In this document: positions 44,405 through 52,192 of the stretch, piece after piece
Position numbering within the stretch: position 1 is the first letter of the stretch
How the letters are laid out: each line of letters opens with the position of its first letter
Assembly: GCF_002914525.1 (NCBI RefSeq)
Contig: NZ_LODW01000093.1
Span: forward strand, 62,001 to 126,000
From: Rhizobium hidalgonense
GTDB lineage: Bacteria > Pseudomonadota > Alphaproteobacteria > Rhizobiales > Rhizobiaceae
DNA: 64,000 nucleotides
Direction: 5' to 3'
The notes under the pieces: model-generated
What the model saw: the letters and a program-made list of their open reading frames with translations, nothing else
Told to the model about the DNA's origin: nothing
The model's database searches: none
Position numbers and translations under genes: made by a program

Positions 44405-45231
44405 TCGACGGGCTCCCGCTGCTTGACCGCCTGGGGGTAGACCTCGTGCACGACGTCGTCGAGCACATAAGCAGTCATGCCTGGGACGGCGACGATCTCG
44501 CTTTCGACCGATGTATCGAACTCGTGAACGACGGCGCCGATCAGGCGCTCGCCCGGCATCTCGCGCTCCATCTTGTCGATGATGAAGGCGGCCGACGGAC
44601 CCCAGATCAGCTGGGTATTGTCGAAACGTCCCTGCCAGGCCCAGTGGAGATGGCCGCTGGCAAACAGCGCCACGTCATGGGCTGCTATCAGATCATAGAG
44701 CCGCCGGCGCTGGACCGGACGAACGCTCCAGTAGCCGGTATCGCCTTCATCCGGTGCATCGACGAACAGAGGTTTGTGGGCGAAAAGGGCCACGCGCCGC
44801 CCTGCCCTCTCTTCGAATGCCTTGGCGAGCCATTCGAACTGGGCCTCTTCCTCCTCGTCCTCATGACCGAGAAGCAGCGAATTCAAGCCGATGAAGCGCC
44901 ACCCGGCCGCATCCTCCTGCCAGCGATCGTCACCGGCAAGGCTGCGCCAGCGGGCCAGCCGCTCGGTATTGACGGGTTGGTCGGAATCCTTGAGATGGCC
45001 GACATCGTGATTGCCGGGAACGATCAGCATTGGGATCGACACCTGGCGCATCAGATCCATCGAAAAGGTGATGTCCTCGTCCTTGTCGGCACCGTCGACG
45101 GTGAGATCGCCGGTATGGACGAGCAGGTCGGCGCCGGTCCTTTCGATCCAGTTCAGAAGCGGCGCCCAGTTGCCGTTGAAATGCGGCTTGTTCGGGCTGA
45201 AATGGGTGTCGGTGATCTGAATGATTTTCAT
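44401..45231 (-). CDS. metallophosphoesterase (calcineurin-like, GpdQ/CpdA type)
   Basis: A 276-residue dinuclear metallophosphatase. Motifs in order: DTHF (QITDTHFSP), GDL (VHTGDLTVDG), GNHD (VPGNHDVGHL), a FAHKPL His and GHLH (FASGHLHWAW). GpdQ/CpdA-like enzymes hydrolyse glycerophosphodiesters or cyclic nucleotides. The ATG at 45231 has GGAGA upstream. First gene of the operon, coupled by ATGA overlap to the UgpC-like ATPase, so it probably acts on the imported compound. Confidence 0.9.
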   Translation of the reverse strand: MKIIQITDTHFSPNKPHFNGNWAPLLNWIERTGADLLVHTGDLTVDGADKDEDITFSMDLMRQVSIPMLIVPGNHDVGHLKDSDQPVNTERLARWRSLAGDDRWQEDAAGWRFIGLNSLLLGHEDEEEEAQFEWLAKAFEERAGRRVALFAHKPLFVDAPDEGDTGYWSVRPVQRRRLYDLIAAHDVALFASGHLHWAWQGRFDNTQLIWGPSAAFIIDKMEREMPGERLIGAVVHEFDTSVESEIVAVPGMTAYVLDDVVHEVYPQAVKQREPVE

Positions 45232-45366
45232 GAGCGCGTCTCCGAGACCTGGGAAGCGCATCCTGCGCACTCCCTTCTCGGGCCCTCTCTAGAAGGCTCC
45301 CATGTCAATCAGACATCCGCGGTTTTCAGCTGTTTCTCAGTTTTGACATCGATTTGTCATGCAAGG

Positions 45367-45398
45367 AGAAGGCTGCCCGCCGGAACGGGCAGCCTTCT
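45367..45398 (-). terminator. hairpin terminator of the 45429-45824 gene
   Basis: A 13-bp stem AGAAGGCTGCCCG/CGGGCAGCCTTCT with the loop CCGGAA. On the minus strand it follows the small stress-type gene and is followed by TCCTTG. Confidence 0.75.
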
Positions 45399-45428
45399 CT
45401 GGCATTTGGAATTTAAAACGCGGTACGA

Positions 45429-45824
45429 TCAGTGCCGTCGTGCGTTGGCGGGAATGGACGAAACCGTTGCCGAGACAGGATCGCTTGCCGGAAAGCTGTC
45501 CTCAAGGCCTTCCTCGAGCTCCTCTTCCAGCATTTCGGCGTCGTGGCTCGAACGTGCACTCGGCTGGCCGATCAGGCCCTTGCTGCCTTCGTCGAAATTG
45601 CCGTTGCTCAGGGCATCGTAACGATTGATGCTGCCATCCGCCTCCCCGCCCGCAAAGCTGGTCAGCTGGACCATCATCACCTTGGCGTGGTCGACGGCCT
45701 TGGAGTGGTCGAGTTCGCCGTGAGAGTTGTCGATCTTGACGGAGATCGATTCCCCTCCCTCGCCCAAGAATTCGACGGTGAAGATGTCACCGGCCTGTGA
45801 CACTCGCGTATCGATCAACTGCAT
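45429..45824 (-). CDS. acidic protein, 131 aa, probably stress-induced, unknown
   Basis: The N-terminal half (MQLIDTRVSQAGDIFTVEFLGEG) is beta-rich; the C-terminal half is acidic and disordered. It ends with a short motif, LEEGLEDSFPASDPVSAT, that I recognise from other rhizobial small proteins but that has no known function. AGGAGG precedes the ATG at 45824. A perfect EcfG promoter lies 27 bp upstream and a terminator follows, so this is a self-contained stress-regulon gene. Confidence 0.75.
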   Translation of the reverse strand: MQLIDTRVSQAGDIFTVEFLGEGGESISVKIDNSHGELDHSKAVDHAKVMMVQLTSFAGGEADGSINRYDALSNGNFDEGSKGLIGQPSARSSHDAEMLEEELEEGLEDSFPASDPVSATVSSIPANARRH

Positions 45825-45850
45825 GAAAACCTCCTGTGTCCGTCGATATC

Positions 45851-45876
45851 AACGGCAATCACAGTCGGTGAGTTCC
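45851..45876 (-). promoter_or_regulatory. EcfG-type (general stress) promoter, exact consensus
   Basis: Minus strand: GGAAC (45876-45872), 17 nt, CGTT (45854-45851). This is a full match to GGAAC-N16/17-CGTT. The expected start point gives a leader of about 20 nt with AGGAGG just before the ATG at 45824. Confidence 0.75.
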
Positions 45877-45982
45877 ACGGCAAGGCCATTCAGCGCCGAC
45901 GTGTGTGGGCAGGAGGTTGGCAACCGCCTAGCCTCTCCGTGCCGCTTATGGTTAATTTATTAATAATTCAGAGTTTATAAAG

Positions 45983-46008
45983 GGAACGAAGCGGCCTTTC
46001 CGAGTGTT
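45983..46008 (+). promoter_or_regulatory. possible EcfG-type promoter
   Basis: GGAAC at 45983-45987, 17 nt, TGTT at 46005-46008: one mismatch in the -10. GGAGGA at 46022-46027 and an ATG at 46034 follow at the right distances, the same geometry as the 45851 promoter on the other strand. Confidence 0.45.
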
Positions 46009-46033
46009 GATGGTGCGCCGCGGAGGAACCCCG

Positions 46034-46222
46034 ATGATCCTGAAAATCCTTGCCCCTAAAATCGACACCGATTGCCATGCTACCGGCACCTATCCCGATG
46101 GGATCTTTGCCGAAAACCGGATCGATCTGTCCACTCGCCGCGACGGCCGCCGCCGCTCTCAGCACGAGCGCGACTACGGTGCCGGCAGACAACTGGAAAA
46201 CCTGCCGGTCGGATTTGCCTGA
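46034..46222 (+). CDS. possible small protein, 62 aa
   Basis: ATG 46034 with GGAGGA at 46022-46027. The product begins MILKILAPKIDTDCHATG and is Arg/Asp-rich later; no domain or membrane segment is seen. Support comes from the ribosome-binding site and an EcfG-like promoter, not from composition. It could be a decayed gene. Confidence 0.35.
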   Translation: MILKILAPKIDTDCHATGTYPDGIFAENRIDLSTRRDGRRRSQHERDYGAGRQLENLPVGFA

Positions 46223-46274
46223 GCGGCGTGCGCACCCATTGCCTGCTGCCTTGGAAGGCGTGATGCGCGACGCG

Positions 46275-46509
46275 TCACAGCCTGCGAAACACCAGGACGC
46301 CTGATGCAGGCAGCGCGGCCTCGAGCATTCCCGCCGTGGCTCTGATCTTTGCGCCGCCGTTGCCACATTCCAGCCGCCATAAGTCTCAGCATCGCTATTG
46401 AAGATCTCTTCCCAGAGGCCGTCTCCCAGACGCTCGCTGCGCAGCCGATAGCCATGCTGGAAGGCAGCGTCGTTCAGCGATCCGACCACGAGGAAATCCT
46501 CGCCGTCGG
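46275..46509 (-). pseudogene. fragment of a GH13-type alpha-glucan enzyme (C-terminal domain)
   Basis: On the minus strand one frame reads GEDFLVVGSLNDAAFQHGYR, then DGLWEEIFNSDAETYGGWNV. After a one-base loss near 46364 the next frame reads GNGGAKIRATAGMLEAALPA and SGVLVFRRL, then stop. This is the C-terminal beta-domain pattern of alpha-amylase or branching enzymes (LNTDAxxYGGSxxGNxG ... FLVF). Nothing of the catalytic barrel remains and a stop lies just upstream. A decayed remnant. Confidence 0.5.
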
Positions 46510-46787
46510 ACGGTCATCGGAACCTCCAGATACTTCGGATTCCCCCGGCTCTGACTGTGTGGCCGTTTCTCACCCAGGCATGATCTGCCGCCCGGCCGGA
46601 AAAATACAAGTAAAGATTGATAATCTATTGGGTAAATTGCTGGCCGATACGGGCCACATTCAGAACAATAAATCATGGTTAACGGGCAGCGCTACACGTC
46701 CCTCCTCGTGTATTAAATCGAATTGGCGGACAGCAAGTGGGGGATATATTCCCATGGCCAATTCCCTCGTAAATCGGGAGAGAACCT
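46510..46787. other. 278-bp upstream region of the RTX glycosidase gene
   Basis: AT-richer than its surroundings. It holds TTAACCAT (minus strand, near 46674-46681), a possible CtrA half-site, and GGGAGAGA just before the start at 46788. No gene is seen. Confidence 0.4.
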
Positions 46788-48914
46788 ATGGCCCAAGCCG
46801 TTAGAATAAACGATATTATCCGTTCCTTTGGCATCGATACACATATCGACTATACCGACGGAAAATATTCCAATGTCGGAGAAGTCGTTAAGGCACTCGA
46901 TTATCTCGGCCTTGGCACGGTTCGCGATCACGCTCCCAACTCCGCTTCCGATCCTAACGGCCAAACACATCTCGGCAATGCGGCCGACGCCGGCGTGCAA
47001 TTCGTCTTCAGCGCCCAGCGGGAGGTCGACCCCGCCAGCGTGGCCCAGCGGCTGCACGCCTTCGTTGAGGCCCATCCCGGCTCGGTCGTCGGCATCGAGG
47101 GGCCGAACGAGGTCAACAACTGGCCGGTCAGCTATCATGGCCTGAGCGGCCAGGCCGCAGCGGTTGCCTATCAGAAGGACCTGTCCGCCGCCGTCAATGC
47201 CGATCCGCTTCTGAAGAATATCCCGGTCCTCGGCTTTACCGGATATACGGTTGCCTCCGCCTCCGACTACACGACGATCCACACCTATGCGAAGGATGGC
47301 GGCCAGCCATATTCATGGCTCTCCCGAGAATCCGGCGTTCAGCGCGCTGCCGATCCGGGCAAGCCGCTGGCGATAACCGAGACCGGCTACCATACCTCGC
47401 TCACCGCCGACACCAATGGCGGCTGGGAAGGTGTCAGCGAAGCGACGCAGGCAAAACTTCTGCTCAACACGCTGATGGACGGCGCAGCCCTCGGATCGAA
47501 ACAGACCTTCCTCTACGAGCTGCTCGACGCCTATTCCGATCCGCAGGGCGCCAATCAGGAAAAGCATTTCGGCCTTTTTCATCTCGACTATTCGGCCAAG
47601 CCGGCTGCGACGGCGATCCACAATCTGACCGAAATACTGGCGGACGACGGTGTTCAGAAGGCAAGCTTCAGCGCAGGCACTCTCAACTATTCGATCGACG
47701 GCATGCCCTCCTCGGCGCACAGCCTGCTTACGGAAAAATCGGACGGAAGCTCCCAGATCATCATCTGGAACGAGCCCGATATCTGGAACCAGTCCACCGA
47801 CACGGCCATTCAGGCCGCGGCGACAGGCGTCAAGGTCAATCTCGGGACCTCGTTCGGCTCTGTGAAGATTTTCGATCCGTTGAGCGGGACGACGGCGATC
47901 AAGAGCTTCAGCAATGTGTCGTCCCTGACCGTGGATGTCGTCGACCATCCCGTTATCATCGACATCGGAGGCGGTAGCGCCACCACGCCGCCGCCGGCCA
48001 CCGGCCATATCTATGGCGGCGCGGGCAACGACACATTCACCGTAACCAACCCCACGCAAATCGTTGACGAAAGCAAGGGTGGCGGGACGGATACCGTCAT
48101 GTCGTCGATCAGCTTCAGCCTCAGGGATACGGCGCATACGATCGGCGAGGTCGAGAATCTGACGCTGACCGGTACCGCGAATGTGAATGCCACGGGCAAT
48201 GCGCTGGCAAATGTACTCGTCGGCAATTCCGGCAACAATATCCTCGATGGAAGCACCGGCGCCGACCGGATGTCGGGACACGGCGGCAACGACACCTACG
48301 TGATCGACAATGCGGGTGATTTTGCCGATGAAACAGGGGCATCCGGCAAGGACACCGTCAAGGCTTCGATCTCCTTCAGCCTGGCCGATCCGAAGCGCAC
48401 GGCCGGAACGATCGAAAACCTGACCTTGACCGGGACGGCCAATCTCAACGCTGTCGGTAACAACACGGCCAACGTTCTCACCGGCAACGACGGCAGCAAC
48501 TCGATCAATGGCGGCAAAGGCGCCGACCAGCTGAGCGGCGGGCTCGGCAACGACAAGCTTATCGGCAAAGCCGGCGCCGACATTCTGACCGGCGGCGCAG
48601 GCAGCGATAGCTTCGTCTTCGATGTGAAACCCGACAATATCAGCGTCGACAAGATCCGGGATTTCTCCGCCACGGCGGGCGACAAGCTGCTGCTCGACCA
48701 TTCGATTTTCGCCGCGCTCAGCCTGTCCGCATTTTCGGAGGAGAATTTCGTTGTCGGCGCGAAAGCGCTCGAGGCGGATGACAGACTGATCTACGATCAG
48801 GCGAGCGGCATCCTATCTTTTGACGCGGATGGGAGTGCGGCGGGCACGGCGATCCATATCGCCGATCTCGACAATTCTCCGTCGCTTCACTTCAAAGATT
48901 TCGTGCTTGTCTGA
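46788..48914 (+). CDS. secreted clan-A glycosidase-like protein with RTX repeats
   Basis: A 708-residue protein. Residues 1-390 form a TIM-barrel glycoside hydrolase-like domain. The likely acid/base Glu is in GIEGPNEVNNW and the likely nucleophile Glu in LAITETGYHTS, the spacing of GH39/GH5-type clan A enzymes. From about 400 come calcium-binding nonapeptides (GGAGNDTF, GGNDTYVI, GGLGNDKL, GGAGSDSF). The C terminus (SLHFKDFVLV) is a type I secretion signal of the rhizobial kind. No Sec signal. Likely acts on a polysaccharide outside the cell. Confidence 0.85.
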   Translation: MAQAVRINDIIRSFGIDTHIDYTDGKYSNVGEVVKALDYLGLGTVRDHAPNSASDPNGQTHLGNAADAGVQFVFSAQREVDPASVAQRLHAFVEAHPGSVVGIEGPNEVNNWPVSYHGLSGQAAAVAYQKDLSAAVNADPLLKNIPVLGFTGYTVASASDYTTIHTYAKDGGQPYSWLSRESGVQRAADPGKPLAITETGYHTSLTADTNGGWEGVSEATQAKLLLNTLMDGAALGSKQTFLYELLDAYSDPQGANQEKHFGLFHLDYSAKPAATAIHNLTEILADDGVQKASFSAGTLNYSIDGMPSSAHSLLTEKSDGSSQIIIWNEPDIWNQSTDTAIQAAATGVKVNLGTSFGSVKIFDPLSGTTAIKSFSNVSSLTVDVVDHPVIIDIGGGSATTPPPATGHIYGGAGNDTFTVTNPTQIVDESKGGGTDTVMSSISFSLRDTAHTIGEVENLTLTGTANVNATGNALANVLVGNSGNNILDGSTGADRMSGHGGNDTYVIDNAGDFADETGASGKDTVKASISFSLADPKRTAGTIENLTLTGTANLNAVGNNTANVLTGNDGSNSINGGKGADQLSGGLGNDKLIGKAGADILTGGAGSDSFVFDVKPDNISVDKIRDFSATAGDKLLLDHSIFAALSLSAFSEENFVVGAKALEADDRLIYDQASGILSFDADGSAAGTAIHIADLDNSPSLHFKDFVLV
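48090..48566 (+). repeat. two tandem 87-residue RTX modules inside the glycosidase gene
   Basis: Copy 1 begins at 48090 (DTVMSSISFSLRDTA) and copy 2 at 48351 (DTVKASISFSLADPK), offset by 261 nt. Both continue with a near-identical ENLTLTGTANxNAxGN block and GGxGADxxSG. An internal module duplication. Confidence 0.8.
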
Positions 48915-49040
48915 TCCGGCCGACCCGTCGCCCTTCGGCGGCGGGCTGCCGCAGCGCGCGCTTTTCCAGGCTGCTCTTGCCGGCATGACTTTCCCGGCCA
49001 CATTCCTCCGTTGACGCCACTCGCAGCGCCGGAGAAACCT

Positions 49041-49343
49041 TTGCCCTGGATTGCCTATATCGTCCATTTCATCGCCGCGGCATTTATGACCGCCGGCATC
49101 CCGCATTTCGTCAACGGCGTCAGCGGCCGGCCTTTCCGTCTGCCAATGGCGCCGAGGGGCAAGCTCGGCTCGCCGATCGCGAATGTCGTCTGGGGCTGGG
49201 CGAATTTCCTCATCGCCTTTCTGCTGTTTGCCAATATCGGACCGCTCTACATCGGCACGCCCGGCGACACGATCTTCGTTGCCGCCGGCATGCTCGTCGC
49301 CGGCGTACTGCTCGCCCGGTATTTCGAAGGTGATGTCCGATAG
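49041..49343 (+). CDS. small DoxX-like membrane protein, 100 aa
   Basis: Three hydrophobic segments (PWIAYIVHFIAAAFMTAGIP, VVWGWANFLIAFLLFANIGP, TIFVAAGMLVAGVLLARYF) with PHFVNGVSGRPFRLPMA between them, resembling short DoxX-like proteins. A TTG at 49041 with GGAG at 49031-49034 is preferred; TTG 49011 is longer but has no ribosome-binding site. It ends 41 bp before the HxlR gene, with the operator in between. Confidence 0.65.
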   Translation: MPWIAYIVHFIAAAFMTAGIPHFVNGVSGRPFRLPMAPRGKLGSPIANVVWGWANFLIAFLLFANIGPLYIGTPGDTIFVAAGMLVAGVLLARYFEGDVR

Positions 49344-49360
49344 TAACTTGCATAATGATA

Positions 49361-49377
49361 GTCACTGATATAGTGAC
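49361..49377. promoter_or_regulatory. palindromic operator for the HxlR regulator
   Basis: GTCACTGATATAGTGAC: two perfect 6-bp arms around GATAT, 6 bp before the HxlR start. AGTAACTTGCATAATGATAGTCACT just to the left repeats the arm loosely. HxlR regulators commonly bind such sites, so autoregulation is likely. Confidence 0.6.
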
Positions 49378-49383
49378 TGCGGT

Positions 49384-49887
49384 ATGCAACGGACGAGCTT
49401 CAGCGATTTCAAATGCCCGGTGGCGCGTGCGCTCGACAGCGTCGGCGACTGGTGGAGCATCCTGATCCTGCGCGACGCCTTTCAGGGACTTTCGCGCTTC
49501 GACGATTTCCAGAAGAGCCTCGGCGTGGCGCCGAACATCCTGACGCGGCGGCTCAAGCACCTGACGGATCAGGAGCTGTTCGAACGGCGTCTCTACCATC
49601 AGCGCCCTGCCCGCTACGAATATGTGCTGACGGACAAGGGCCGCGATTTCTTTCCGGTGCTGATGACGCTGTTTTCCTGGGGAAGCCGGCACATTCCGGA
49701 AGAAGACCTCGCCTTTCTGCTCGGCGATACCGCGGGCAAATCGCGCCAGACGGTGCTTGTGGACACGCGGACCGGCGAACAGGTGACACCCGAAAACACC
49801 AGCCTGCTTGCAGGCCCCGCCGCCGATGACGAGGTGCGTGCGCGGATTGCCCGCATGCGCGCCTGGTATCTGGGCATCGACGCCTAA
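49384..49887 (+). CDS. HxlR-family transcriptional regulator
   Basis: A 167-residue winged-helix protein. It has the HxlR signature: an N-terminal Cys (SDFKCPVARALDSVGDWWSILILRDAF) and RFDDFQKSLGVAPNILTRRLKHL as the recognition helix. The single Cys near residue 11 is often the redox sensor in this family. A C-terminal extension of about 60 residues follows. Preceded by a palindromic operator; followed 13 nt later by a FabF-like gene, probably co-transcribed. Confidence 0.9.
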   Translation: MQRTSFSDFKCPVARALDSVGDWWSILILRDAFQGLSRFDDFQKSLGVAPNILTRRLKHLTDQELFERRLYHQRPARYEYVLTDKGRDFFPVLMTLFSWGSRHIPEEDLAFLLGDTAGKSRQTVLVDTRTGEQVTPENTSLLAGPAADDEVRARIARMRAWYLGIDA

Positions 49888-49900
49888 AAAGGAGAATAGA

Positions 49901-51166
49901 ATGGATCGCATCGTTGTCACCGGCATGGGACTTGTCTCGCCACTGGGCACCGGCGTCGAGCCCGCCTGGAAACGTCTCGTCGACGGCGCCTCGGGTCTCA
50001 GAGTGCTTACCGAGGATGTGGTCGGCGAGCTCTCAGCCAAGGTCGGCGGTGTCGTTCCTGATATCGGTGAGGATGCAGAGGCCGGCTTCGATCCGGACCG
50101 CACCATCACGCCCAAGGACCAGAAGAAAATGGATCGCTTCATCCACTTCGCCATGGCGGCGACGGAGGAAGCAGTCAAACAGGCCGGCTGGATGCCCACT
50201 GGCGAAGGCGAACGCGAGCGCACCGCGACGATCATCGCCTCCGGGGTCGGAGGCTTTCCGGCGATCGCCGAAGCGGTGCGGATCGGTGAGGCGCGCGGCG
50301 TGCGGCGGCTGTCGCCCTTCACCGTGCCGTCCTTCCTCGTCAACCTTGCCGCCGGCCAGGTCAGCATCCGCTACGGCTTCAAGGGGCCGCTCGGCGCGCC
50401 GGTGACGGCCTGCGCGGCCAGCGTCCAGGCGATCGGCGATGCGGCGCGGCTGATCCGCTCCGGCGAAGCCGATGTGGCGATCTGCGGCGGCGCCGAGGCC
50501 TGCATCGACAAGGTGAGCCTCGGCGGCTTTGCTGCTGCGCGTGCACTTTCCACCGGTTTCAACGAGACGCCGGAGCTGGCCTCGCGGCCCTTCGACACGG
50601 CGCGCGACGGTTTCGTCATGGGCGAAGGCGCCGGCATCCTGGTCATTGAAAGGCTCGAGCATGCGCTTGCCCGTGGCGCTACGCCGCTTGCAGAACTCGT
50701 CGGCTACGGCACGGCGGCGGACGCCTACCATATGACGTCAGGCCCCGAAGACGGCAACGGCGCACGCCGGGCGATGGAGGCCGCCCTCCGGCAGGCGAAG
50801 ATTGCGGCTTCTGAGGTCAAGCACCTGAACGCGCATGCAACCTCGACACCGGTCGGCGACAGAGGCGAGATTGCCGCGATCGGCACGGTCTTCGGGCGCG
50901 ATGGCGGCATTGCCGTCAGTGCGACGAAATCGGCGACCGGCCATCTGCTCGGGGCGGCCGGCGGGCTGGAGGCGATCTTCACCATCCTGGCGCTGCGCGA
51001 CCAGATCGCCCCGCCGACCCGCAACCTGGTTGAGGCCGATCCTGATGCCGACGGCATCGATATTGTCGGCAAGACGGCGCGGCCGGTGGCGATGGACTAT
51101 GCCATTACCAACGGCTTCGGCTTCGGCGGGGTGAATGCCAGCGCCCTCTTCCGGCGCTGGTCGTAA
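49901..51166 (+). CDS. fabF: beta-ketoacyl-ACP synthase II-type protein
   Basis: A 421-residue thiolase-fold condensing enzyme. The catalytic triad is intact: Cys in TACAASVQAIGD, His in LNAHATSTPVGD and His in KSATGHLLGAAGG. It condenses malonyl-ACP with acyl-ACP in fatty-acid synthesis. GGAGA lies just before ATG 49901. Because it sits behind an HxlR regulator, not in an acpP cluster, it is probably an extra copy with a special role (inference). Confidence 0.9.
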   Translation: MDRIVVTGMGLVSPLGTGVEPAWKRLVDGASGLRVLTEDVVGELSAKVGGVVPDIGEDAEAGFDPDRTITPKDQKKMDRFIHFAMAATEEAVKQAGWMPTGEGERERTATIIASGVGGFPAIAEAVRIGEARGVRRLSPFTVPSFLVNLAAGQVSIRYGFKGPLGAPVTACAASVQAIGDAARLIRSGEADVAICGGAEACIDKVSLGGFAAARALSTGFNETPELASRPFDTARDGFVMGEGAGILVIERLEHALARGATPLAELVGYGTAADAYHMTSGPEDGNGARRAMEAALRQAKIAASEVKHLNAHATSTPVGDRGEIAAIGTVFGRDGGIAVSATKSATGHLLGAAGGLEAIFTILALRDQIAPPTRNLVEADPDADGIDIVGKTARPVAMDYAITNGFGFGGVNASALFRRWS

Positions 51167-51246
51167 ATCAGCTTTCCCTAAACGGAAAATCGCCTACACT
51201 TCTGCTCCATCAGGGATGCCTTTCCTGATGGAGCTGGAGATCACCC

Positions 51247-51675
51247 ATGCGCGCCTTCTTCGCAGTCGTCATTCTGTGTGCCGCGTCCATACTCTCCGCC
51301 ATCTCGGCCCGCGCCGAAGATCCGATCGACACGACGCGGGCGATGATCGAGGAACAGATCAAAGCCTTCCTCAAGGACGATGCGGAGACCGCCTATTCCT
51401 TCGCCGCTCCCGGCATCAGGGCGATGTATCCCGACAAGAACCTGTTCTTCGCCATGGTCAAGAAGAGCTACGAACCGGTCTACCATCCCGGCAACTACGC
51501 CTTTGGCCGCAGCCGCTCGATCGACAACGGTGCGCTGATCTATCACGAGGTGCTGATCTCAGGCCGCGACGGCAAGGACTGGACGGCGATCTACCAGATG
51601 ACCCGCCAGCCGGACGGCAGCTACAGGATCAACGGCGTACAGATCATGCCGGATGCCGACAGCAAGGGCATCTAG
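51247..51675 (+). CDS. DUF4864-like exported protein, 142 aa
   Basis: A signal peptide covers about residues 1-23 (SAISARAED). The mature part has DTTRAMIEEQIKAFLKDDAETAYSFAAPGI, then YEPVYHPGNYAFGRSRSIDNG, which fits the DUF4864 family of small NTF2-like periplasmic proteins. Function unknown. GGAG lies a few bases before the ATG. Confidence 0.8.
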   Translation: MRAFFAVVILCAASILSAISARAEDPIDTTRAMIEEQIKAFLKDDAETAYSFAAPGIRAMYPDKNLFFAMVKKSYEPVYHPGNYAFGRSRSIDNGALIYHEVLISGRDGKDWTAIYQMTRQPDGSYRINGVQIMPDADSKGI

Positions 51676-51763
51676 TGGATTAAACATCCCTGCAGATTAA
51701 AGTTGTGTCCGTCGTTCCCGGAACGTATAGGGCTCAGGTCTTTCAATCCGGGGATGAAACTCG

Positions 51764-52144
51764 ATGCTTTCCTTCAAGTGGTTGGTCACCGCTACGGTGA
51801 TCGGCGTCGCCGCCATGCCGACGATTGCGCAGGCGGAATCCTTTTCGAAGCTTAAAGGGCAGGATTACGCCATCGGCAAACTCACCAAGGGGAAGGCCGG
51901 CGGCTACGGTTGGGTCGTCTCAAACGGCAGCAAGCGGTTCTTCTGCCGGCTGGATGCCAGCCTGGCTTATGTCGACAAGAAAGAGATGGTGAGCATCCTT
52001 GCGAGCGGACGGCTGATCAAGCTGGACCGTGCCGCGTTTGAGGCGTCGATCGGTGGCCCAGACCCGTCGATCCCGCAATGGAGCGATCTTCAGGCCGGCC
52101 GCGTCAAGCCGGCGGACGTTGGAAGCTGCACTCCTGCGGCCTGA
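51764..52144 (+). CDS. exported protein of unknown function, 126 aa
   Basis: A signal peptide to about residue 24 (PTIAQAES) is followed by a compact domain with LKGQDYAIGKLTKGKAGGYGWVV and two Cys (FFCRLD, GSCTPAA) that could form a disulfide. GGGG precedes the ATG by a few bases. I do not recognise the family. Confidence 0.7.
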   Translation: MLSFKWLVTATVIGVAAMPTIAQAESFSKLKGQDYAIGKLTKGKAGGYGWVVSNGSKRFFCRLDASLAYVDKKEMVSILASGRLIKLDRAAFEASIGGPDPSIPQWSDLQAGRVKPADVGSCTPAA

Positions 52145-52192
52145 CGAACAGAAGATATCGGCAGCAGGTGACCGTCACCACGAGAGGGCAGA

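Noticed and set aside
45968..46489. 173-residue minus-strand open frame as an intact gene
   Set aside because: Only its first third matches a GH13-type tail; after about 46364 the true continuation is in another frame, so it is better explained as a pseudogene fragment plus chance reading.
51719..51750. EcfG promoter before the exported protein at 51764
   Set aside because: GGAAC is present but the -10 position reads TTTC/TTCA, too far from CGTT.
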